A stretch of DNA of 64,000 bases from Hanamia caeni (GTDB taxonomy: Bacteria; Bacteroidota; Bacteroidia; Chitinophagales; Chitinophagaceae), in NCBI RefSeq assembly GCF_003721595.1, contig NZ_RJJR01000001.1:652903-716902 (forward strand), in the 5' to 3' direction. Of the stretch, positions 35,433 to 42,754 are shown one piece after another; the stretch's first letter is position 1, and each line of letters starts with the position of its first letter. A program made the translations under genes and the position numbers. The notes beneath the pieces are model-generated. The model ran no database searches. It had not been told where the DNA came from and was given only the letters and a program-made list of their open reading frames with translations.

Positions 35433-37163
35433 ATGCAGGTACAAATCAACAAGATCTCTCAATTCAAATTAAATCTGCCGGTATTTACCAAGCCTCTTAT
35501 TTCGAACAGAAACCGGCTGGAAGGGTTGCCACGGACAGATGAATTTGATAGGAGCCTGAGGGCTGAAATTGCCGATCCGCTTTGGCTGCTTTGCCGCCAA
35601 TGGCAGATGGGTGAATTTGAGGGAGAAGATGCCGCCACTGCATGCCAGGCAAAAATCCTGGCGGAGCACCAGCAGCCAGAAGTAATTCATTTCAACCAGG
35701 GAAATCCCGTCAATTATGATGCAAATAAAATGCCGCTTGAAACGCTGATTGAGGGTGAGCTTCCTCGTCATGATTATTATCTTTCGGTTCAAATGGGCAG
35801 GCAGTTTTTTAAATTGATGAACAGTGCTGGATTGTCCGGCCATAAAAAAGCATTCATTACCCAATATCCGATTGCTGCTGTCATGGATACGGATGATAAT
35901 GAAGCGATGTATTTATTTCAGTCTACTTCAGGAGTATTTCCCGATGGCTATAAAATTTGGGAAGACATCAATGATAATAAATTCGAATCATTTATAAAAA
36001 CGATACCTGGAATTTCTGCCGGCGATACCGACAAGTTTATACAGGTGGTCGCTTCCCAATTCAGCAAGTGGTTCACCAATTTATATCACTTGCCGGCTGT
36101 GGGCCAAACTTCATGGCGGCCCGATCGGATGGAATATAATTTTGAATTGGATTTGCCTCATGTTGAAAGTAGTACACAGTCATTCCTTGAAGCCACACAG
36201 TATTCGTCAGGCAAAATTGACTGGCTCACTTTCGATGAAAATTTGAAGGAAGCTCCTGAACAATTACCTCCTGATAACTTCGTGGAGGTCGTGCAAAGCT
36301 TTATTCCTTCGGCTTTAAAGTATTCCGGTATGCCAAATCCACGCTTTTGGCAAATGGAAAACAGCCGTGTTGATTTTGGAAAAATTCAGACAGGTACCAG
36401 CGGATTGCTCTCCATCTTGCTGGCTGAATATGGATTGACTTACTCCAATGATTGGTTTGTATTGCCTTACCAACTGCAGAGCAATACCCTTTGCGAAGTA
36501 AAATCCATCATGGTTACAGATGTATTTGGTCAAAATATTCTTATTGAGCCTACATTTAAAGATCCGGAAATGAACTGGCATGAATTTGCCTGCTTTCGTC
36601 ATACTGAAATGCAAAACAGGCCTTCTCCCAGAAACCGCTTTTACCTGCCATCGTCAGTAGTAAAAACGCAATATGGCGAACCACTTGAAAAGGTGAATTT
36701 TATGCGCGATGAAATGGCCAATATGGTTTGGGCTATTGAAAGTGTGATACCTTCAGAAGCTGGTGGAAGCCGCCGTGTAAAATCAGAGCTTTCACGTTAT
36801 GATGTCAATTTTGTTCCATCAGATCCCGATGCTAAAATCAGGTATCTAATCGGTACCAGCGTTCCCAAAAACTGGATTCCCTTCATTCCGGTGCATAAAG
36901 AAAACAGCCAGCAGGAAATCCGCCTGCAAAGAGCAAAAGTTCCCAATGCCCCGGCACCGCTTAGCCTGTTGCTTACAGAACAGCAGCCTGTGCATTTTAT
37001 TGAGGAGGAAGAAGTACCAAGAGCAGGTGTAATTGTATCAAGAATGTACAAAAGAACACGGTGGCTAAATGGGCAAACTTATTTATGGATTGGCAGAAGC
37101 AAAACGATAGGCAGGGGAGAAGGGTGGAGTGGATTGATGTTTGACCAAATCCTGCCGGTATAA
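35433..37163 (+). CDS. Uncharacterised protein, last gene of the giant-protein operon (576 aa)
   Basis: The protein has no signal peptide or membrane segment. Notable conserved-looking stretches are RTDEFDRSLRAEIADPLW with LLCRQWQMGEFEGED (about 35-70), WRPDRMEYNFELDLP (about 228) and FMRDEMANMVWAIESVIP (about 422). The C-terminus ends in WIGRSKTIGRGEGWSGL. Trp- and Glu-rich motifs of this kind suggest a folded interaction domain, but no enzyme family fits. It starts 30 bases after the 1620-aa gene. No terminator hairpin was found before the convergent LytTR gene 70 bases on. Confidence 0.6.
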   Translation: MQVQINKISQFKLNLPVFTKPLISNRNRLEGLPRTDEFDRSLRAEIADPLWLLCRQWQMGEFEGEDAATACQAKILAEHQQPEVIHFNQGNPVNYDANKMPLETLIEGELPRHDYYLSVQMGRQFFKLMNSAGLSGHKKAFITQYPIAAVMDTDDNEAMYLFQSTSGVFPDGYKIWEDINDNKFESFIKTIPGISAGDTDKFIQVVASQFSKWFTNLYHLPAVGQTSWRPDRMEYNFELDLPHVESSTQSFLEATQYSSGKIDWLTFDENLKEAPEQLPPDNFVEVVQSFIPSALKYSGMPNPRFWQMENSRVDFGKIQTGTSGLLSILLAEYGLTYSNDWFVLPYQLQSNTLCEVKSIMVTDVFGQNILIEPTFKDPEMNWHEFACFRHTEMQNRPSPRNRFYLPSSVVKTQYGEPLEKVNFMRDEMANMVWAIESVIPSEAGGSRRVKSELSRYDVNFVPSDPDAKIRYLIGTSVPKNWIPFIPVHKENSQQEIRLQRAKVPNAPAPLSLLLTEQQPVHFIEEEEVPRAGVIVSRMYKRTRWLNGQTYLWIGRSKTIGRGEGWSGLMFDQILPV

Positions 37164-37233
37164 TTTTTATTTTTTTAGCGCGGATAGTAAACAAACAAAA
37201 ACTGTATTTTTTATTTGCACTACTTTTTCTTTA

Positions 37234-38004
37234 TCAGGAAGCCCTGATCCATTTTTTAAAAGCCTGGGCGGTTTCCTGGCTCACAATTATTGAATGGTTC
37301 AACTCATCATTGCTCAAATCAACTTGCAGCTTTACCTTTTCAAACGGCCTGAAGCCTTTTACATAATCAAGGTTTATAATATACTGCCGATTTGCCCTGA
37401 AAAATAATTGCTGATCCAACTCATTTTCCAGTTCTGAGAGCGTCTTGTCTAACAAGTATTTTTTTGAAAATTTATCAATTACAAAAACTACTTTTTTTTC
37501 GGTATAAAAAAGAACCACATCCTCAGTTTTCAATAGTATATTTTCCATGCCCCGCTTTACCAATAGCCTCGACCGGCCGGCTGAATGAACATGAGCCAGC
37601 AGTTTTGAATAAGATTCCTGTAGGCCATTTGGCTGAAAGTGATGCTGAAGGTTTTTGTATTTCCAAATAGCTTTACTTACATCTTCCTTTTGAATGGGCT
37701 TAAGTAAATAATCAATACCGTTATTATCAAAAGCAAGTAAAGTGAATTTATCATAGCCTGTTGTAAAAATCACCGGCGTTTTTACTCCGGCGTTTTTGAA
37801 TATTTCAAAACTTAAACCATCAGACAATTGAACATCACTAAAAATTATGTCAGCCGGCTTTGAGTTTCCAGTAAAATATTTAATACTTTCCTTCACAGAT
37901 CTCAACCGGGCATTGATGACAATTTCTTCAGATATTTCATTGAGTATACGGACCATACACTCCATGGCCACTGTTTCGTCTTCAATAAGAATGACTTGAA
38001 TCAT
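37234..38004 (-). CDS. LytTR-type response regulator
   Basis: The 256-residue protein has a receiver domain (1-120; E8/D9, phospho-acceptor D57 in IIFSDVQLSDG, conserved Lys in LLKPIQKED) and a LytTR DNA-binding domain (about 145-256; RLLVKRGMENILLKTEDVVL, FFRANRQYIINLDYVKGFRP). LytTR proteins bind paired direct repeats about 21 bases apart. The kinase gene ends 7 bases upstream, so the two form an operon. Such pairs in Bacteroidota sense unknown envelope or nutrient signals. Its 3' end faces the giant-protein operon; a regulatory link is possible but not shown. Confidence 0.93.
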   Translation of the reverse strand: MIQVILIEDETVAMECMVRILNEISEEIVINARLRSVKESIKYFTGNSKPADIIFSDVQLSDGLSFEIFKNAGVKTPVIFTTGYDKFTLLAFDNNGIDYLLKPIQKEDVSKAIWKYKNLQHHFQPNGLQESYSKLLAHVHSAGRSRLLVKRGMENILLKTEDVVLFYTEKKVVFVIDKFSKKYLLDKTLSELENELDQQLFFRANRQYIINLDYVKGFRPFEKVKLQVDLSNDELNHSIIVSQETAQAFKKWIRAS

Positions 38005-38011
38005 GGATTTG

Positions 38012-39025
38012 TTATTTATAGATTAAGGGTAGTTGCAAAGTGTATTCGTGATGAGTAATTTCCGTTTTTATTTGTTTATTACATGCCAGTCGATAGCGGG
38101 CCCGCAGGTTTCTAAGTCCTATACCCGTTGAATGAGGAACATGCGTTTTGGGCTTTTTGTTATTCTTAACCAGGATGCATTCATCGTGATGTTCAAAACT
38201 TACAGTCAGAGGCTCGTGACAGGTAAATTCATTATGTTTGATGGCATTTTCAACTGCAATTTGCAGCGCAAAAGGAACAATCATTATTTTGTCGTTATGC
38301 GCCGGGTTTAACTTCGAGATAAATTGTAGCTGCTCGTCATACCGTAATTTCAGAAGAAAGAGATAATTGTCGATAAATTCCATTTCATTTTGCAACGGAA
38401 TCATATCCCTGTCTTTATTGATTAAAAAATATTTGTACACACTGGCAAGCTTACTATTGAATACATGCGCAGTAGCCGGGTCAGTAAGTATCAGATGGGA
38501 AAGTGCATTCAATGAATTGAAAATAAAATGCGGCTCCAGTTCATTTTTCAGGTTAGACATTTCAGCCATAGATCTTTCCAAATCCAATTGATTCACTACC
38601 CTTGAATCAATTTGCCTTTCTTTATCCAGGTATAAAATTTCATAGACCAGCGTGAACACAATAACTGCAAGGACGGACAAAAACACGTTCAATAAAAAAT
38701 ATGTCCATGCAAAATTTTCTTTCGAAAACCGGTAATAAATCAATGTGAGAATAGAGGCAATCGCGCCGCCAAACAATGCGTTGGTCAGGGAGATGGTAGA
38801 AATTTTGATGAAGGTATTCTGGTCAAGCGTAAACCAAGTTCTTATTTTATGATGCAGCCACGCGGCGCAATTCCATATGCTCCACGACATAAAAATGAAA
38901 TACACAGTGATGGCAGCGAGTTGCAGAAATGTATAATTCCGATAAGTGATGACATTGGATAAATAAGGAATTGAAATCCCCAATAACGGAATAAAAAGGT
39001 ACCGTAAAAGTTTATCTTTAATCAT
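38012..39025 (-). CDS. LytS/YehU-family sensor histidine kinase
   Basis: The 337-residue protein has four predicted membrane helices in about 1-140 (LLRYLFIPLLGISIPYL; LTNALFGGAIASILTLIYY) with no large periplasmic sensor domain. A His_kinase domain follows with phospho-acceptor His in LEPHFIFNSLNALSHL (about residue 168). The ATP-binding part has IAVENAIKHNEF (N-box) and TGIGLRNLRARYRL (G-box). It phosphorylates the LytTR regulator encoded right after it. A TAnnTTTG box (39086-39093) precedes the gene, and a 21-bp-period direct repeat lies further upstream. Confidence 0.92.
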   Translation of the reverse strand: MIKDKLLRYLFIPLLGISIPYLSNVITYRNYTFLQLAAITVYFIFMSWSIWNCAAWLHHKIRTWFTLDQNTFIKISTISLTNALFGGAIASILTLIYYRFSKENFAWTYFLLNVFLSVLAVIVFTLVYEILYLDKERQIDSRVVNQLDLERSMAEMSNLKNELEPHFIFNSLNALSHLILTDPATAHVFNSKLASVYKYFLINKDRDMIPLQNEMEFIDNYLFLLKLRYDEQLQFISKLNPAHNDKIMIVPFALQIAVENAIKHNEFTCHEPLTVSFEHHDECILVKNNKKPKTHVPHSTGIGLRNLRARYRLACNKQIKTEITHHEYTLQLPLIYK

Positions 39026-39085
39026 TACAATCCGGATTGATCAAAAAAAAAATCGGGTGATTTCGTAGGGGTGTGTAGTCAGCAT

Positions 39086-39093
39086 CAAAACTA
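39086..39093 (-). promoter_or_regulatory. -7 box of the kinase-regulator operon
   Basis: On the minus strand TAGTTTTG fits TAnnTTTG. A TTG lies 17 bases upstream (39113-39111), slightly short of the usual 19-21 spacing. The predicted leader is about 55 bases. Confidence 0.45.
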
Positions 39094-39208
39094 AATTTTC
39101 TAATTGTTAACAACATTGTAATGTTAGCTTAAGGCTCATTTTTTTTTATGAATGGCAAGGGAAGAAATCGAAATGAGACAACCTGGATTTGTGTAAACTT
39201 CAATGCGC

Positions 39209-39244
39209 CATTTTCATGCTTTAACTTTACATTTTCATGCTTTA
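39209..39244. promoter_or_regulatory. 15-bp perfect direct repeat with 21-bp period
   Basis: CATTTTCATGCTTTA occurs at 39209-39223 and 39230-39244. The start-to-start spacing of 21 bases equals two helical turns and the known arrangement of LytTR half-sites. It lies about 115-160 bases upstream of the kinase promoter box. Confidence 0.55.
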
Positions 39245-39321
39245 GAAAAACAGGGTTTCAGAATTAAAATTCCCTGCTTAATTTCACATTATCTCATGTG
39301 TATAGAAAGATACATATTCCG

Positions 39322-39349
39322 AGCGGGCATTCCTGTCCGCTTTCTTTTT
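39322..39349 (+). terminator. Orphan plus-strand intrinsic terminator
   Basis: AGCGGGCA (39322-39329), loop TTCC, TGTCCGCT (39334-39341; one G-T pair) and then TTTCTTTTT. The T-run faces the plus strand, where no gene lies upstream for more than 2 kb. The minus-strand side has no T-run. Confidence 0.7.
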
Positions 39350-39422
39350 AGAAAAAATTTACTAAATTAAAATCGTTAAGAATTACCATTATACGCTGCA
39401 GCTTTGTGGTTTGAAATCTTTC

Positions 39423-40430
39423 CTATTCCGAAGGCAGACGCATCATCAGTGAATCAAGAATGTTTTCCAATTGGTTAACCGGCATTTTTAGGGTAAGAAA
39501 TTTATCTCTTGTCCCCCTTTTGTCCCAGCTATTGCTGCCATCTTTATTCACAATTATTTTTCCTGTTACTGCGCCAAAATATTTTTCATAGCCTCTTGCT
39601 GCCACGAGCACCGCGGTTTCATCCCAGCTCATTCTTCCGTTTGCATCGTTTTTATCAAGCGGAATGCAGTGAGCAAAAACATCTTTGACGGGTGAATTGC
39701 TGACTCTGCTTTTTGTTATGGGCAACCCGGTATGAATTTTCTCGCCTATCTCGAAGCCACTAAATACAATCGGTGCCGGCCAGTTGTCAAATGCAAATTT
39801 TGAAGCTGCGGCATCTTTCATCAGGTTAAATTCTTTAAACGTGCCCATCTCTTCATTAAAACATCCCGCCATGCTTACCAGTAGCTTCACTTTTTTCTTA
39901 ACCAGGTCTTTTCCATTAAGAGAAGAAAATTCATCTGGTTTTGAATCAAGAAGATTTGACATATTGGTCAGGAAGCCAACCGTTACAATTGTGACGCTGC
40001 TGTCTGGTAGGTCTGCCAGTATTTTCCTGTACAATTTCAGCGCATCATCAGCTTCAGAATTTAATTTGATAGCATGAGGATATTTGGACACTATCAACGA
40101 ATCCCACTTTTGGGGGCAGGAAACGTTAATCCCGTTTTCCTTTACAACACCAACGGGGATATCGGGTCTTTTAAAATAAGTATTCAGCACGCTCATTGAC
40201 GCAGTTGTTAAGCTATGCTCATTGCTGGAAACAGTTGCAAGAATTTTGCATTCTCCCTTATCTGCCATTGCGTGTAAAATTGCTAAAGCGCCCACATCAT
40301 CATAATCCGGACCCATATCGGAATCAAAAATTATATTCGCCGGCGTTTGAATTATTTGACCTTTCATTTTGGGCACGAATAGTATAGTTGAAATTAAAAG
40401 CACAAAATAGGCAGTTGAAATATTTTTCAT
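39423..40430 (-). CDS. Exported nucleoside hydrolase-like protein
   Basis: The 335-residue protein has a Sec signal peptide (MKNISTAYFVLLISTILFVP, cut after MKGQ). The mature part carries the inosine-uridine nucleoside N-ribohydrolase fold: the Ca-binding DSDMGPDYDDVGALAI motif (about 36-51), VTVGFLTNMSNLL near 150, and a C-terminal MSWDETAVLVAARG block that supplies the last Asp. Nucleoside hydrolases cleave nucleosides to ribose and base. Exported Bacteroidota members may take part in scavenging, but several act on unknown N-glycosides. It appears to be transcribed alone. Confidence 0.88.
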   Translation of the reverse strand: MKNISTAYFVLLISTILFVPKMKGQIIQTPANIIFDSDMGPDYDDVGALAILHAMADKGECKILATVSSNEHSLTTASMSVLNTYFKRPDIPVGVVKENGINVSCPQKWDSLIVSKYPHAIKLNSEADDALKLYRKILADLPDSSVTIVTVGFLTNMSNLLDSKPDEFSSLNGKDLVKKKVKLLVSMAGCFNEEMGTFKEFNLMKDAAASKFAFDNWPAPIVFSGFEIGEKIHTGLPITKSRVSNSPVKDVFAHCIPLDKNDANGRMSWDETAVLVAARGYEKYFGAVTGKIIVNKDGSNSWDKRGTRDKFLTLKMPVNQLENILDSLMMRLPSE

Positions 40431-40459
40431 TTTATTAAATTAATCAGAACATTTTATAG

Positions 40460-40467
40460 CAAAAATA
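40460..40467 (-). promoter_or_regulatory. Possible -7 box of the nucleoside hydrolase gene
   Basis: TATTTTTG on the minus strand matches TAnnTTTG and lies 30 bases before the ATG at 40430. The surroundings are very AT-rich, so a chance match is possible. Confidence 0.35.
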
Positions 40468-40488
40468 AAATCTGAATTTTTTATCTTT

Positions 40489-41118
40489 TTACCGGGTTTG
40501 ATTTACCAATTGCACTTCGGTAATCGGGCTAAATAGAAACTGTTTATTCGACGAAATATCTTTGCATAAAAACCGGGTTCTGATTTTCTTTATTTTTTGA
40601 TAAACCAATCCGTTTTTAAATAAAAAAAGGCTCTGGTCAGGCAATTCTTCCAGTAAATAAATGCCCGGCTTGTGTGGGTCATATTTTTTTAAAATTCTGG
40701 TGAGTTGCGCCTCTGCGCAGGAGCTTGCCGCAGGGTTTTTCAACGTTCTTGCTAATTCTTTTTCTATGTCAGCCGGAAAGATTTTTTTCGAGATGAACCG
40801 CGCCAATATTGTTCCGAATTCACTTTTCCATTCAGCGCCATGAGCCAGTATCCGGTTTCCGTATTTTTCATACGCTACAAGATGGCCAAGCTCATGCAGC
40901 AAAGTGATTAAGAAAGAATATTTATTGAGATTGCCGTTTACGCTGATGCGATGATTCTTGTCATGGTGCTTATTACGATAATCGCCAAGCTTGGTCATTC
41001 GCTCACGGGTGATGGTGAGGTGAACTTTAAATTCTATTAAATAATAGGCTACGTCTTCATAAGCACCTTCGGGCAGGTAAATGCTGAGTTGTCGTAAAGG
41101 GGATTCTTTTTTAGGCAT
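40489..41118 (-). CDS. SprT-like zinc metalloprotease
   Basis: The 209-residue protein has the SprT/Spartan-like catalytic helix LLHELGHLVAYEKYG (about residues 73-87), giving HELGH as the zinc motif, with a third ligand likely in AHGAEWKSEF (about residue 98). The second half is beta-rich and contains single cysteines rather than the classical zinc-ribbon. SprT-like proteins degrade DNA-protein crosslinks in eukaryotes; bacterial roles are poorly known. No signal peptide is seen. Its start overlaps the stop region of the upstream membrane-protein gene by 8 bases, so they are translationally coupled. Confidence 0.88.
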   Translation of the reverse strand: MPKKESPLRQLSIYLPEGAYEDVAYYLIEFKVHLTITRERMTKLGDYRNKHHDKNHRISVNGNLNKYSFLITLLHELGHLVAYEKYGNRILAHGAEWKSEFGTILARFISKKIFPADIEKELARTLKNPAASSCAEAQLTRILKKYDPHKPGIYLLEELPDQSLFLFKNGLVYQKIKKIRTRFLCKDISSNKQFLFSPITEVQLVNQTR

Positions 41119-41512
41119 CTGGCTTCTTTCGCGCTATTTTCATTAATTGTACCACTTCCGTAAAAGTATACACCAAATAAATACCCAGCGAGGTCAAAAT
41201 TGATGGCTTGTTCACTTCACCGCCCATTGCAACAATATAAATCAAAATAGCGCCCACGATTACAAACATTTTCAGCAAAAGGGACGAATAAACGCCTCTG
41301 ATAAATGCATTGATATTTGTAGAGCGCACGCCCCTGGTTTGAATGTAAAAGCCAAAAAACGTCAACAGAAACAGGACAATATTGGCAACTATTAAAAATG
41401 CCACATTAAATCCGGCTTCTTTTAATGAATTGAAGAAAATGAAAATAATTAAATTGATGAAAAGAAAAAGCCCGATAACGGGAATAAATTTTTTTACAAG
41501 AGATTGAATCAT
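41111..41512 (-). CDS. Small four-helix membrane protein, function unknown
   Basis: I chose ATG 41512 (MIQSLVKKF) over the TTG at 41518. The 133 residues contain four hydrophobic helices, e.g. IPVIGLFLFINLIIFIFF and MFVIVGAILIYIVAMGG, with a basic C-terminus (KIARKKPDA). The size and topology recall AtpI-type ATP synthase accessory proteins that follow atpZ in Bacteroidota, and an atpZ gene does lie on the same strand 840 bases upstream. Yet no atpB follows; the next gene is the SprT-like protease, overlapping by 8 bases. The AtpI-like assignment is therefore only a suggestion. Confidence 0.6.
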   Translation of the reverse strand: MIQSLVKKFIPVIGLFLFINLIIFIFFNSLKEAGFNVAFLIVANIVLFLLTFFGFYIQTRGVRSTNINAFIRGVYSSLLLKMFVIVGAILIYIVAMGGEVNKPSILTSLGIYLVYTFTEVVQLMKIARKKPDA

Positions 41513-41674
41513 CTTCAATTTGATTTATTTATAATCTGCCGCTTTCAAAAAACAAAACGCTACTTTTCTGCACCATCGCAAAGGAAACAAAAATTAGGCA
41601 TTCGCACTTTTTAAATTGCATAAGAAAATAAAATTTTTGCTGTCAAATCTTTTAAAAAAAATTGCACCATTTTT

Positions 41675-41724
41675 TTGAAAGTACGGATTTTATATATTTA
41701 CTTTGTATTTCAAAGTACTTTCAA
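41675..41724 (+). promoter_or_regulatory. Nested palindromic operator upstream of the 191-aa membrane protein
   Basis: TTGAAAGTAC (41675-41684) and GTACTTTCAA (41715-41724) are perfect 10-bp inverted repeats. Inside, TACTTTG (41699-41705) and CAAAGTA (41711-41717) form another perfect inverted repeat around TATTT. The core AAAGTAC occurs three times across both strands. The block ends 19 bases before ATG 41744, so a bound repressor would cover the promoter. Confidence 0.6.
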
Positions 41725-41743
41725 TTAAATAAAAAATAAAATC

Positions 41744-42319
41744 ATGGAAAAGAAAAGAAATTTATTCCGCCCGGTTTTTTGGATTTTTGCAATAACTATC
41801 TCTTTGTTATTAATTCCGTTTATTGCCATGCAATTTACCAACGAGGTAAATTGGAATGAATTTGATTTCATAATTATGGGCAGCCTGATATTTGGAACCG
41901 GCTTTTTATTTTATATAATGACAAGGCGCTCCTCAAATTTCATTTTTCGTCTTGCCATCTCCATAGCGGTTCTTTCTTCTTTTTTATTGATTTGGGTAAA
42001 TCTTGCCGTAGGCCTTATTGGCTCAGGGCCTAATCTTGCCAACCTGATGTACATAGGTGTTTTTGTGATTTTAATTGGCGGTACTTATATTTCGAAGTTC
42101 ACGCCCCAACGCCTTCAGTGGGTAATGTTCATTTCTGCAATTGCAATAATGATTTTCGCCATAATCCAGTTATCGGGCGAAATGTACAAATATCCCGGAA
42201 GCTCAGTAATTGAAATTTTAGGTGTAAATACATTTTTTGCCGCCTTATTTTTATGTGCAGGGCTATTATTCCGCCTGATTAGTCACCAGCAAAACTGGCG
42301 GGCAAACATACCATCATAA
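41744..42319 (+). CDS. Multi-pass membrane protein, function unknown
   Basis: The 191 residues form about six membrane helices (PVFWIFAITISLLLIPFIAM; FIIMGSLIFGTGFLFYIM; MYIGVFVILIGGTYI and others) with short loops and a basic N-terminus MEKKRNLFRP. No family is recognised. The gene sits alone on the plus strand between two minus-strand genes that would otherwise be adjacent (atpZ and the four-helix protein). Its start is governed by a strong palindromic region, so it is probably tightly regulated by a factor encoded elsewhere. Its stop lies 29 bases from the atpZ stop (convergent). Confidence 0.7.
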   Translation: MEKKRNLFRPVFWIFAITISLLLIPFIAMQFTNEVNWNEFDFIIMGSLIFGTGFLFYIMTRRSSNFIFRLAISIAVLSSFLLIWVNLAVGLIGSGPNLANLMYIGVFVILIGGTYISKFTPQRLQWVMFISAIAIMIFAIIQLSGEMYKYPGSSVIEILGVNTFFAALFLCAGLLFRLISHQQNWRANIPS

Positions 42320-42348
42320 GTGAATAGAAGTTTGAAAAAGGCGTTGAG

Positions 42349-42561
42349 TTATGGTTTACCGGAAGTATCCCTGATTATTTTTATCGTCATGCTGATGATG
42401 ATAAGAAGCGGCAGAAGCCAAACCAGCAGTGGAAAAGAAATGTTGAGCCATTCATCTGCCTTGAAGCCAAAGAAAATGCCGAGGCCAATTCCGGCCAGGA
42501 ATTGCATACCCATTCCGGCATATTTTATTAATTCGCTGTTTGTTTCTTTCCTGGTTTTCAA
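42349..42561 (-). CDS. atpZ: AtpZ/AtpI family protein
   Basis: The 70-residue protein has two membrane helices and the AtpZ signature: a polar start (KTRKETNSELIKYAGMG), MQFLAGIGLGIFFGFKADEWL with the characteristic Gly-rich helix, and a second helix PLLVWLLPLLIIISMTIKII. AtpZ with AtpI forms a small channel or assembly helper for the F-type ATP synthase. The first codon is TTG at 42561, because an in-frame stop precedes it and the next ATG would remove the first helix. It is divergent from the PorW/SprE-like gene. No ATP synthase subunit genes are in the window. Confidence 0.85.
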   Translation of the reverse strand: MKTRKETNSELIKYAGMGMQFLAGIGLGIFFGFKADEWLNISFPLLVWLLPLLIIISMTIKIIRDTSGKP

Positions 42562-42675
42562 AACTTAATGTATTTCAATGTTGATAGAGATTCTTACTAA
42601 CAAACTATGTTGTTAAAAATAACTCCTGGCCTGCATTTAGTAACATATTAGCTGAAAATAACCGTATTTTTAAAA

Positions 42676-42683
42676 TAATTTTG
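42676..42683 (+). promoter_or_regulatory. Possible -7 box of the PorW/SprE-like gene
   Basis: TAATTTTG fits TAnnTTTG and lies 72 bases before ATG 42755. No -33 element is clear. Confidence 0.35.
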
Positions 42684-42754
42684 CAAAAATTAAGTTTGCT
42701 AATAGTAAACGAACAATTTTGCTGTTTTTTATTTCCAACAAATTCAAATTATTG

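Larger units (their letters stand above)
39026..39422. other. Regulatory gap between kinase and nucleoside hydrolase genes
   Basis: The 397-base gap contains, in order, a minus-strand promoter box, the palindrome TTGTTAACAA (39104-39113), an exact 15-bp direct repeat (39209-39244), a small hairpin with CAGGG/CCCTG arms (39250-39274 region) and a plus-strand terminator (39322-39349). No open frame of note lies in it. The terminator suggests an untranslated plus-strand transcript. Confidence 0.55.

Noticed and set aside
42320..42568. 82-codon plus-strand frame
   Set aside because: Antisense to atpZ, whose reading is supported by its family signature.
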